NCBI RefSeq assembly: GCF_001632745.1
Contig: NZ_LQRT01000002.1
Coordinates: 620,001-684,000, forward strand
Origin: Aquimarina aggregata
GTDB taxonomy: Bacteria > Bacteroidota > Bacteroidia > Flavobacteriales > Flavobacteriaceae
Direction of reading: 5' to 3'
Length of the DNA stretch: 64,000 bases
The notes under the pieces are model-generated. The model was given only the letters and a program-made list of their open reading frames with translations, searched no databases and was not told where the DNA came from. Position 1 is the stretch's first letter; each line of letters starts with the position of its first letter. The position numbers and the translations under genes were made by a program. Shown here one piece after another: positions 16,682-24,577 of the stretch.

Positions 16682-18899
16682 TTTGTTTATTTAATTCAAG
16701 TTGATCTTTTACAAGATTAAAGTAGTATTCTTGCTTGATAACTAAGTCTTTATGTGTACCTACTTCTACTATTTTACCTTTATTCAAAACAACTATTTGA
16801 TCAGCACCCTTAACTGTACTTAATCGATGCGCAATTATTACGGCCGTGCGGTCTTTAATAAATGAATTTATATTTTTCATAATAATTCTTTCATTTTCTG
16901 TGTCCAAAGCACTTGTCGCCTCATCAAAAAACATAAAATCTGGATTTTTGTACACTGCCCGTGCAATTAAAATACGTTGTTTTTGTCCCCCACTAATTCC
17001 GTTACCAGAAGCTCCAATCTTTGTTTTTAGCTTGTTTGGTAATCCTTCAATAAACTCTGTTAAGTTTGCTACTCTTATAGCATATTGTAGTTGTTTTTTA
17101 TCTATTTCTTCATCACTTGTAGCGATATTTCTTTCTATTGTATCCGAGAAAATAAAACCATCCTGCATAACAGTTCCTATTTTACTTCTCCATTCTTTAG
17201 GAGATATGCTTTTCAACCCTTTGTTATCTATAAAAATATCTCCTTCTGAGGGCGTATAAAACTTAAGTAGTAGTTTTATTAATGTTGTTTTTCCGCTACC
17301 ACTTGCTCCAACTATAGCGGTAGTTTTTCCCTTAGGAATGTACAAATTTAAATTATTGAGAATTTGTTGTTGAACTCCATCATACGAATATGAAAGGTTA
17401 ACTAAATGAATACCGTATCGATTATCAAAGTTTTTACTTTTTAGTATCTGTGGACTATTGTCAATTTGCTCTTCTTCTCTTTGAGCATGTACTTCGCTAA
17501 GTCTATTCAAGCTAATTTTTGCATCTTGAAAGGATCTAATAAACTCTATTAATTGATTTAAAGGAGAATTCGTTTGGCCTATTATATATGTTATACTTAG
17601 CATTGCCCCCAAACTTAAATTTCCTAAAATAACTTCTTTGGCTGCAAAATAAGTAACTAGTATATTTTTAAAATGGTTAATAAAAGTATAGCCTGTTGTC
17701 TGATATTGATCTAATTTTAATATTCTAGTACTTATTTTATAAAGTTTTACTTGAAGATCTTCCCATTCATTTCGCTTATGATTTTCAAAATTATTTAATT
17801 TAATTTCTTGCATCCCATTGATCAATTCGTATACTGAGTCTTGGTTTAGAGCTTTACATTGAAATTTAATATAGTCCAATATTTTTCTTTTATTTTGAAA
17901 TATCAAAATCCAGCAAATAGAAACAGAAGTTAGTATAGAAAAAGTTATAAGAATTTTTAAATCATAAATACCTAATACAACAAGAAATACTAAAAGATTA
18001 ATGAGTGAAAAAAGTGTCAGTAAACTTTGTGACGTAAGAAATTCTTCAATTCGTTCATGATCATTAATTCTCTGCGTAAAATCCCCCATCATTTTAGTGT
18101 CAAAAAACTTAATAGGAAGTTTCATTAATTTCATCAAAAAATCGGAAATGATCTTGATATTTACGTGACTTCCTATATATAGGGTAATCCAATTTCTTAT
18201 AATTTCTATTATCGCAGAGCCTAAAAAAAGAAATAACTGGCCAAACAAGATAATTTTTATAATATCTAAACTTTGATCTTTGACACCTCTATCAATTAAT
18301 GCTTGGGTCAAAAAAGGAAAGATTAGTGTAATTAAAGATCCTCCAAAAACTCCTAATAATAATTGAGTTATTTCCCATTGATATGATTTTAAGTATGATA
18401 GAAGGAAAGATGAACTATCATTGGTATCTTTTGATACTGCTTTCTTATTATAAAACTTATCTGTAGTTTCTAGATATAAAATAACCCCTTCATTATTAGC
18501 ATTACACCATTGTTTTTTGAATTCATGCTCACTTAACTTAATGATACCATGTCCAGGGTCGGCTATAATAAATTCATTTTCATTTGAAATCTTTTTCTTT
18601 CTTATTTTATAGAGAACTACAAAATGGTTTTGATTCCAATGTAAAATTGCTGGAGACTTAATCTGGAGCACGAGGTCTTCCAAACCCATCTGTAATGTAA
18701 TTGATTTTAACCCAATAGCATTTGCCGATTTACTTATTCCTAGCAAACTTACCCCATCACGTGTAAGAGAAGAAAGATCTCTTAAGTATTGTAATGAATA
18801 TCTCTTACCGTAATACCTAGCAATCATTTGTAAACATGCCGGACCACAATCCATTTGGTCATGTTGGGGTAAGAATTTAAAATTGCGTCGAAATAACAT
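16674..18899 (-). CDS. C39-peptidase ABC exporter (peptide maturation and export)
   Basis: A 741-residue fusion of three parts. Residues 1-135 are a C39 cysteine peptidase with C18 in QMDCGPACL, H92 in NQNHFVVL and D114 in IADPGHG, so it should be active. Residues 170-450 are a six-helix ABC membrane domain. The C-terminal ATPase has GASGSGKTT, ISGGQKQR and FFDEATSALD. These proteins remove double-glycine leaders and export the core peptide. The 48-residue product of the gene at 20818 carries a matching leader, LSPMDQDKLKGG, so it is the obvious substrate. The gene overlaps the short HlyD-like gene and lies 96 bases downstream of the 116-residue protein gene on the same strand. Confidence 0.93.
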   Translation of the reverse strand: MLFRRNFKFLPQHDQMDCGPACLQMIARYYGKRYSLQYLRDLSSLTRDGVSLLGISKSANAIGLKSITLQMGLEDLVLQIKSPAILHWNQNHFVVLYKIRKKKISNENEFIIADPGHGIIKLSEHEFKKQWCNANNEGVILYLETTDKFYNKKAVSKDTNDSSSFLLSYLKSYQWEITQLLLGVFGGSLITLIFPFLTQALIDRGVKDQSLDIIKIILFGQLFLFLGSAIIEIIRNWITLYIGSHVNIKIISDFLMKLMKLPIKFFDTKMMGDFTQRINDHERIEEFLTSQSLLTLFSLINLLVFLVVLGIYDLKILITFSILTSVSICWILIFQNKRKILDYIKFQCKALNQDSVYELINGMQEIKLNNFENHKRNEWEDLQVKLYKISTRILKLDQYQTTGYTFINHFKNILVTYFAAKEVILGNLSLGAMLSITYIIGQTNSPLNQLIEFIRSFQDAKISLNRLSEVHAQREEEQIDNSPQILKSKNFDNRYGIHLVNLSYSYDGVQQQILNNLNLYIPKGKTTAIVGASGSGKTTLIKLLLKFYTPSEGDIFIDNKGLKSISPKEWRSKIGTVMQDGFIFSDTIERNIATSDEEIDKKQLQYAIRVANLTEFIEGLPNKLKTKIGASGNGISGGQKQRILIARAVYKNPDFMFFDEATSALDTENERIIMKNINSFIKDRTAVIIAHRLSTVKGADQIVVLNKGKIVEVGTHKDLVIKQEYYFNLVKDQLELNKQNV

Positions 18900-18995
18900 T
18901 GGATATGTGCTTTGAATAAAAAATAAAATGCTTTTTAATTAAAAAGGGATTTGAAAATAGACTTAATGAACGTAAATTAATCTACTTATGTACCT

Positions 18996-19346
18996 CTATA
19001 ATTTTAAAATAGAAGCCTCCATTTGATCAAATTTTAATGTGATTTCTTTTTGATCTTCTTCACTAGGATGATCAAACTTATAGTCTAGTTTCAATTCAGA
19101 ACTTTTTAACTCAATGGTAAAGCAATATTGGTTTTCTTGTATTTGGATATAGTATTCATTTATGTAATCACTTGAGTATTCATGATATGCTCTAGTGATG
19201 ATATCTACTATTCTATCCATAAATTTTGAATCGAATGTACATGAAAATGAATATGAATGATTCGTTTTTGATTTAGCATAAACAATATTTGATTTTGTAG
19301 TGTTAGCTTCGGCCAATGGTGCTGGTGGTATAATATTCTTTTCCAT
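18996..19346 (-). CDS. small unknown protein of the peptide locus
   Basis: The 116-residue product starts MEKNIIPPAPLAEANTTKSN and then alternates beta strands and one amphipathic helix (FMDRIVDIITRAYHEYSSDY). There is no signal peptide, membrane segment or double-glycine motif, and I do not recognise it. It lies 62 bases downstream of the oxygenase gene and 96 upstream of the exporter gene, all on one strand, so it likely belongs to the peptide pathway as an accessory, chaperone or immunity protein. The Pro/Ala-rich first 15 residues recall unstructured docking tails, but that is speculative. Confidence 0.65.
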   Translation of the reverse strand: MEKNIIPPAPLAEANTTKSNIVYAKSKTNHSYSFSCTFDSKFMDRIVDIITRAYHEYSSDYINEYYIQIQENQYCFTIELKSSELKLDYKFDHPSEEDQKEITLKFDQMEASILKL

Positions 19347-19408
19347 ATTCTATTAGTTTTAAAAGTTTAAATGGTATGCTAATAATGAATTTATTATATA
19401 TCATGATG

Positions 19409-20695
19409 CTATATTTTTTTAATTCCATTATGTGTATCAAGAAGTGTAAGGATATATATACCAATACTTTCATCCCAATCTTTGTCTAAAATGGAAAGCG
19501 CTTTAGCTACGGTCATTTCTTCTCCTTTATTGATCTCATTAATTAGTTTTTTTATTCCATCATGATTATGAAATACGAGCTTTGTACCTCTTACATAAAT
19601 TAAAAGATTTTCTTTATCTAATGAATCAGAGTACTTGATCTCAAAAGGTTTTTCAAGGATGATACTGTCTTTTTTAGTATATTCAATCTCTTTTTCTTTC
19701 GGAAATGGCCTTGTCCAGAAACCAGAATTACTATACATAGAATATCTATAATCTTTAAATGTTTCTTGTATGAAATCTTTAAATGTTAACTGCGCAAGAT
19801 CTTGAGGTATCTTAAACAACTCAATAGCTTGTTGTGCAGCACTTAAATCATCTATTTCTCTTTTATCAGGAAGCATTGTTTCTGTACATTCGTCTAAATA
19901 TTGATCCACAATAACTTGTAATATTTTTTTTGCCAAATCCCTTTTCATATGGTTATTAAACCACATCGTTAACCCCATAGACAATTCGTCTGATTTACCA
20001 ATATGATATTCATTTGGTGGCATGTAATAGAGATCTCCTTCTTTGAAAGGGTGAACATTTGCCAGTGGTAAGTATTGTTCTACATCTTTATTGTTAAACT
20101 TATGATCACCGGCTTTTTTTTCGTATGTTTTCTTATCCCATGTATACATTGTCTTGTCACCAGGACCAAGATGAAAATGAGTAACGCTCTCTCCTGGAGC
20201 ATCTGTATGTATACCTAATGGTGTCCAACCATAATTACCAATGAATATGGTAAAATTAATTCCCATTAATGGGATGCCTACTTGCGGTAATAGGGGAGAT
20301 ATTTTGTGCGCGATCCTTTGGGCCAACAATTTGTTTATCTTCTCACCTCTATTAATAATCATTCCAAACTTTTTGTTCTTAAAAGTTCGCTTTGTCCAAT
20401 CATTAATAGTTTCCTTTTTTTTAGGAGGTGAATCATAAACCAAATCCATTTCTTTATTATATAATTGTTTACCTTCAACAAATACACGAAACCCAAATTG
20501 ATCGGTTCTTAACTCACAAAGAGTTCTTAAAATATCCATGATCTCTAATCGCATAGCCGCTGTTTCTTGTCTAGAAATACAATCTCTAAAAACAGAAGTT
20601 TTATTAAGCGTATCTGTGTTTTTTAGAAAAGTATTTTTCCACCAATCAGAATCAAACTTTTCTTGCTGTTTTGGTATGTTTTCTTTAACTAACAT
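19409..20695 (-). CDS. JmjC/cupin-type Fe(II)/2OG peptide oxygenase (candidate)
   Basis: A 428-residue soluble protein. Residues 130-250 match the cupin/JmjC fold of ribosomal-oxygenase-like hydroxylases (YcfD, MINA53). Iron ligands H163 and D165 lie in GIHTDAPG, the third histidine H231 in the GDLYYMPPNEYHIG stretch, and a lysine/threonine pair in DKTMYTWDKK can hold 2-oxoglutarate. Relatives hydroxylate arginine or histidine side chains in proteins. The C-terminal 80 residues (LLIYVRGTKLVFHNHDGI onward) look like a small winged helix, as in YcfD, which might bind the leader peptide. It follows the 48-residue precursor gene by 122 bases, so the precursor is the likely substrate. The substrate is inference; the fold and ligands are visible. 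Confidence 0.75.
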   Translation of the reverse strand: MLVKENIPKQQEKFDSDWWKNTFLKNTDTLNKTSVFRDCISRQETAAMRLEIMDILRTLCELRTDQFGFRVFVEGKQLYNKEMDLVYDSPPKKKETINDWTKRTFKNKKFGMIINRGEKINKLLAQRIAHKISPLLPQVGIPLMGINFTIFIGNYGWTPLGIHTDAPGESVTHFHLGPGDKTMYTWDKKTYEKKAGDHKFNNKDVEQYLPLANVHPFKEGDLYYMPPNEYHIGKSDELSMGLTMWFNNHMKRDLAKKILQVIVDQYLDECTETMLPDKREIDDLSAAQQAIELFKIPQDLAQLTFKDFIQETFKDYRYSMYSNSGFWTRPFPKEKEIEYTKKDSIILEKPFEIKYSDSLDKENLLIYVRGTKLVFHNHDGIKKLINEINKGEEMTVAKALSILDKDWDESIGIYILTLLDTHNGIKKI

Positions 20696-20777
20696 TATTT
20701 ATTTATTTTAGCGTTATATGCAGGTACTATAGCAATTGTTTTAAGCACTCAATTTTAGTACCTGTACTATTTTAGTT

Positions 20778-20807
20778 GAAGAAAGAGAGAATTCTCTCTC
20801 TTTCTTC
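20778..20807 (-). terminator. strong stem-loop just after the precursor gene
   Basis: A perfect 13-base-pair inverted repeat (GAAGAAAGAGAGA and its complement) with a four-base loop starts ten bases beyond the stop codon of the 48-residue peptide gene, read on the minus strand. The sequence after it is only moderately U-rich, so it may be a partial terminator or an mRNA 3'-end stabiliser. Either would raise peptide output relative to the downstream modification and export genes, as is usual for RiPP precursors. Confidence 0.75.
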
Positions 20808-20817
20808 TTTACTAGCC

Positions 20818-20964
20818 TTAAACAGCAACTTGCTGTTGTTGTTGCTGTTGTTGTTGCTGTCCTCCTGTACGAGTAACGAACCCACCTTTTAATTTGTCTT
20901 GATCCATTGGTGAAAGTACTTTAGCTCCTAAAAATTCTGCTGGACTTTTTTTAACGTTTTTCAT
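20818..20964 (-). CDS. RiPP precursor peptide with double-glycine leader and poly-Gln core
   Basis: A 48-codon gene too short for most gene callers. The leader MKNVKKSPAEFLGAKVLSPM is followed by DQDKLKGG. The last 12 leader residues, LSPMDQDKLKGG, fit the double-glycine consensus (Leu -12, Ser -11, acidic -8, Leu -4, Gly-Gly) cut by C39 peptidases. The predicted core has 20 residues: FVTRTGG, ten glutamines, then VAV. The glutamines are written as a regular CAG/CAA mix. The gene lies 81 bases downstream of the outer-membrane receptor gene and upstream of the oxygenase and C39 exporter genes, on the same strand, and is followed by a strong stem-loop. The core has no Cys, and only two Thr, so lanthipeptide chemistry is unlikely. 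Confidence 0.85.
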   Translation of the reverse strand: MKNVKKSPAEFLGAKVLSPMDQDKLKGGFVTRTGGQQQQQQQQQQVAV

Positions 20965-21045
20965 TTTAGTAAAAATTTAAATAATTTGTTTCCTACTCTT
21001 TTTAAGGTTTTTCGGATTCCACCTCATTACTGCGCAATAATATTT

Positions 21046-23439
21046 TTAAGTAGATCTATTTTTTGCATTTTGACTACTCCGATTGTACTTCACATTTTTG
21101 GTCTTATTACCTTTTGAGAAGTCATATCGTATAGAAAAATTAAGAGCTCTACTAAAATTGTTTCTATTTTGTATTGTTTGAATTCTTTGTTGGGTATTTG
21201 TAAATTGATATCTCAGCCTATCAAAAGGATCGACTATCTGTAGATAAAAAGATAAGCTGTTTGTGATTTTTTTAGACAGATCTATATAAAATGCATAATT
21301 CTCGCCAGATTCGAATTGTCCGTAGGTTTCAGGACCGTTATATTGAAATGAAATTTCGGTAGTAATCTGAGATGGAAGTTTGAATGCAGTAGCTATACGG
21401 GTTTGAATTGTACCTTTAGAAGTCTCAATATTTTCTACTGCATCTTCAAAAGTAGAAATGTATTTCTTGCCGTACCAAGAAGAGCTAGCAAAAAATGTCC
21501 ACCAATTGGTTAGTTTACGATTATATGATAATGAAATACCATAGATTGAAGTTTTTTCGATATTTCTCCATTGATATTGTAATTCAGTATTGGATAATTG
21601 TGTCAAGATTTCCCGTGGTTCTCCTTTAATATCATTAAAATATAATTGAAGATTTAAATTAGACGAATTATAATTTAACTCTAAAGCATTGGTATATGAA
21701 GGATTTAGATCTGGGTTTCCTACTTGTGAGGTAAAATCTGTTAGATAAAAAATAGTTGGGTTGAATAATCTATAATTAGGTCTGTTTATTCTTCTGGAAA
21801 TCGAAAAACCAATACTTGATTTATCTTTTAATGGTTTGGAAATAAATAAGCTAGGAAATACATCAAAGTAATTTTTATTTAAGGTAAACTCTGTAGCTAA
21901 AATTTCACCATTTCCTTTGGTATATTCACCCCTAAATCCAATTTGTAGGTTTAGTTTAGAATCGAATATATTTTCTGCAGCAAAAGAACTGTATAGTGCA
22001 ATGATTTGTTCGTCATAATCAAACTTATTCGAGAAATTTTCATCTCTTATATATATCCCATTAATTAGATTTTCAAAAATAGAGTTACTTTGACTTTTGA
22101 CATATCCATATTTTGCGCCAATTTCTAAGTTTTGTTTGTTAGTAATAGGCTTTTGATAATCTATTTGAGACGAAATAATATTAAATGATGATAATGCACT
22201 TGATCTTCTAGTATTCGAATTTATAAGTGCTGTATTCGAATCGAAAAACAGGTTTAAATAATCATTGTCGCTACTGTTTTCAGAAGTATAATAATCAAAA
22301 ATCGTCTTTAAATTTTGCCCTAGAGAATCAATAGTTTTGTTATAATTAATTCCAAACGCAGAAGAATTATTTTTTCCAAGATTAGAATATAATCCATTCG
22401 ATTGTATTGCTTGATCATCTGTTATTATTAGGTCATTATTCTGTGATCTATTAAAGTCCTTATCAAAGATTCTGTATTGTAAGATAACTTGATCATTATC
22501 TGAAAAATCGTATTGTAAATCAAAATTAGCAAGTCTATCTATGCTTTTTGTACTGTCTATTTTTTCATATTCATAAATAGTTTTCGGGAGGGAAATAGTT
22601 TCGACTCTATTTTCGTCTGTTCTATATTCATTTTGTTGATAATACAGATAAGAGTTTAGAGATAGTTTTTTAGTTATTTTAGAGTTTAATTGCAATGAAG
22701 TTCCGTAACTTAATAATTTAGAGAAATTTAACATCGAATTTACAGATCCACTTACTCCTTTAGTATTGGAGGTTTTAGTAATAATATTAATGATACCCCC
22801 TTGACCTTCGGCATCATATCTAGCAGAAGGATTAGATATGATTTCAATAGATTTTAGTTGTTTCTCGGATAATGTATTTAGATAGTTCATTAAACTTTCT
22901 CTAGACATATTCGTTTTTTTTCCATTGATTAATATAATAGCGGATACGCCTTTTAAATTGATTTCATTACTACTTTGATCGACCCAAACATTTGGAGCAT
23001 ATTTTAGTATTTCTGTTAGATTCTTGCCTTTGGTGAGGATATTACTCCCAAGATTCATTAGTATTTTGTCCCCTTTTCGTATTATCAATTCTTTATTGGC
23101 GGTAACAAGGACTTCTTCTAGTTCTGTTTTATCTTCTTTAAGAATGATTACTCCTAAGTTTTGTCCTGTAGTATAAAAATTAGGAGAAACCCATGCTTTG
23201 TATCCTATGAAGCTTATAGTAATGTAAAAGGGTTTTTCTGCATTAATTAATAAGGAAAAACGCCCTTCATCATCTGTAATTGTTCCCTTGATAAGTGCAT
23301 TATTATCAACATATTGTGCCGTTACATTACTATAGGCAATAGGCTTATTTAAAGAGTTGACAACGCGACCCTTAAAATTTTGAGAGAAAATTATTTGAGT
23401 TCCTAACAAGAAAATTAAACCGATAATAAGATTTTTCAT
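21046..23439 (-). CDS. outer-membrane beta-barrel receptor with carboxypeptidase-like N-domain
   Basis: A 797-residue protein with a signal peptide (residues 1-19, cleaved near IIFSQ). An N-terminal carboxypeptidase-regulatory-like domain (residues 22-105, FKGRVVNSLNKPIAYSNVT) is followed by a TonB-dependent plug-like region (about 110-220, INLKGVSAIILINGKKTN) and a large beta-barrel. It belongs to the OMP_b-brl_3 type of SusC/TonB-receptor relatives. Homologues often accompany peptide exporters in Bacteroidota. It is the first gene of the peptide operon, 81 bases before the precursor gene, so it may carry the peptide across the outer membrane or take up a related ligand. The direction of transport is not evident. 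Confidence 0.85.
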   Translation of the reverse strand: MKNLIIGLIFLLGTQIIFSQNFKGRVVNSLNKPIAYSNVTAQYVDNNALIKGTITDDEGRFSLLINAEKPFYITISFIGYKAWVSPNFYTTGQNLGVIILKEDKTELEEVLVTANKELIIRKGDKILMNLGSNILTKGKNLTEILKYAPNVWVDQSSNEINLKGVSAIILINGKKTNMSRESLMNYLNTLSEKQLKSIEIISNPSARYDAEGQGGIINIITKTSNTKGVSGSVNSMLNFSKLLSYGTSLQLNSKITKKLSLNSYLYYQQNEYRTDENRVETISLPKTIYEYEKIDSTKSIDRLANFDLQYDFSDNDQVILQYRIFDKDFNRSQNNDLIITDDQAIQSNGLYSNLGKNNSSAFGINYNKTIDSLGQNLKTIFDYYTSENSSDNDYLNLFFDSNTALINSNTRRSSALSSFNIISSQIDYQKPITNKQNLEIGAKYGYVKSQSNSIFENLINGIYIRDENFSNKFDYDEQIIALYSSFAAENIFDSKLNLQIGFRGEYTKGNGEILATEFTLNKNYFDVFPSLFISKPLKDKSSIGFSISRRINRPNYRLFNPTIFYLTDFTSQVGNPDLNPSYTNALELNYNSSNLNLQLYFNDIKGEPREILTQLSNTELQYQWRNIEKTSIYGISLSYNRKLTNWWTFFASSSWYGKKYISTFEDAVENIETSKGTIQTRIATAFKLPSQITTEISFQYNGPETYGQFESGENYAFYIDLSKKITNSLSFYLQIVDPFDRLRYQFTNTQQRIQTIQNRNNFSRALNFSIRYDFSKGNKTKNVKYNRSSQNAKNRST

Positions 23440-23485
23440 TTATTTTTTTTCTGGATACTAGTTATTTTCGAATGAATATTGATGA

Positions 23486-23524
23486 CAATAAAAAGTGTTG
23501 ATTATATGGAGCTATTTAACACTT
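23486..23524 (-). terminator. possible terminator upstream of the receptor gene
   Basis: On the minus strand AAGTGTT (from 23524) pairs with AACACTT (to 23493) over an 18-base loop and is followed by five Ts. It could end transcripts of the small gene at 23786 before the peptide operon begins, or act as an attenuator in the receptor leader. The stem is only seven pairs. Confidence 0.3.
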
Positions 23525-23785
23525 CTATTTGTATTAAGGTTTTTATTAAAAGATGCTGAATTGATCTATTTATTTCAATAAGACACTAATATTCTATGTT
23601 TTTTAGATGACTATTTTCTTTTAAAAAATTTAAAAAGAAACGTATTATTAATAATATAAATGGTCAGCGTTTAAATCAGGTTATAGTCTTTTTTGTAGAT
23701 GACAAACCTTCTTAGGGGAAGTTTAGCTTAGGTATTTATAGTATAATACTAAATGTATAAGTGCTGATGCACGCTATTTTATGTT

Positions 23786-23971
23786 TTAGGTTTCAAAATT
23801 TTTCGAAATATCTAATTCTGATTTATTAATCAAAATAGGTGATTTTAAATCCCTAACAGAATTCGTAATATCAGCTTTTCTGGAGATTTTTGTATCGTTA
23901 TTACTATTGGTCAAAAACAATACGATTATAGATACACTTAAGGATAATGAAGGTGTACTGAAGGTTTTCAT
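23786..23971 (-). CDS. small protein with signal-like N-terminus, unknown
   Basis: A 61-codon frame starting MKTFSTPSLSLSVSIIVLFL and continuing polar to the end. The first 22 residues resemble a signal peptide or single membrane anchor; no lipobox and no double glycine are present. The 5' context (AAAACTCTAAAACC before ATGAAAACC) is like that of real genes here. It lies alone in 1.1 kb of otherwise noncoding DNA upstream of the peptide operon, on the same strand. No family is recognised, and it could be a chance frame. Confidence 0.4.
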   Translation of the reverse strand: MKTFSTPSLSLSVSIIVLFLTNSNNDTKISRKADITNSVRDLKSPILINKSELDISKNFET

Positions 23972-24105
23972 GGTTTTAGAGTTTTAATAATGATTTAGTG
24001 TTCAATTGAAACATATTGTATTATCATAAATGTTTTGTGTTTCATTTTAGATAATATCTCAATAATCACATGTTAAAACTACTTTAGAATGTGCAGGGAT
24101 GAGTA

Positions 24106-24153
24106 CCAAGTTATAATTTGGCACTAAAAAGCAAGACCCAAATTATAATTTGG
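24106..24153. promoter_or_regulatory. pair of palindromic operator-like sites
   Basis: CCAAATTATAATTTGG at 24138-24153 is a perfect 16-base palindrome. A copy with one changed base, CCAAGTTATAATTTGG, lies at 24106-24121, 32 bases away centre to centre (three helical turns). Both are flanked by GTAC on opposite sides. The pair is 135 bases upstream of the small gene at 23971 and upstream of the whole peptide operon on that strand. Two matched palindromes in helical phase are typical of cooperative binding by a dimeric regulator. The rest of the gap 23972-24577 holds nothing else I can support. Confidence 0.55.
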
Positions 24154-24577
24154 TACAGTTCTATCTATTTATAAGTAAAAAACTTGTTTTGAGAAGTTGA
24201 TTTACACGATTTTACCCGTAAAATCATGATGGTTAATCAATATAAATCTGTTGATTGTTTATTCATTAATTACTTGATAATTATTGTTTTACAAGTTTTT
24301 AAAAGTGTTAGTCTATAATACAAACCTCAATTTTTCAACTTTGAAAAATATTTTTTTTATAAAAAATATTAAAAATGGTTAAAAAAATCTTAATAATAGC
24401 ATATACCAAATATGAGCTATACTAAATGTAGGTAAATTGAGTAATAAATTACCCCAAATATCTCTGAGTAATTGGGTTTACATAACTGCAGAGTATAAAA
24501 ATAATTAGATGTAGAGTAGGAGAAGGAGATTATGTCAAAGATGCATATCTATTTAGAATATACCTTTAAACCTTTTA

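Noticed and set aside
20818-20964. The CAG/CAA tract as a mere microsatellite
   Set aside because: It lies inside a complete short gene with a canonical double-glycine leader, between receptor, oxygenase and exporter genes, and is followed by a strong hairpin; chance alone does not explain this set.
23786-23971. Second RiPP precursor upstream of the peptide operon
   Set aside because: The 61-residue product has a signal-like start and no double-glycine leader, so the C39 exporter would not recognise it.
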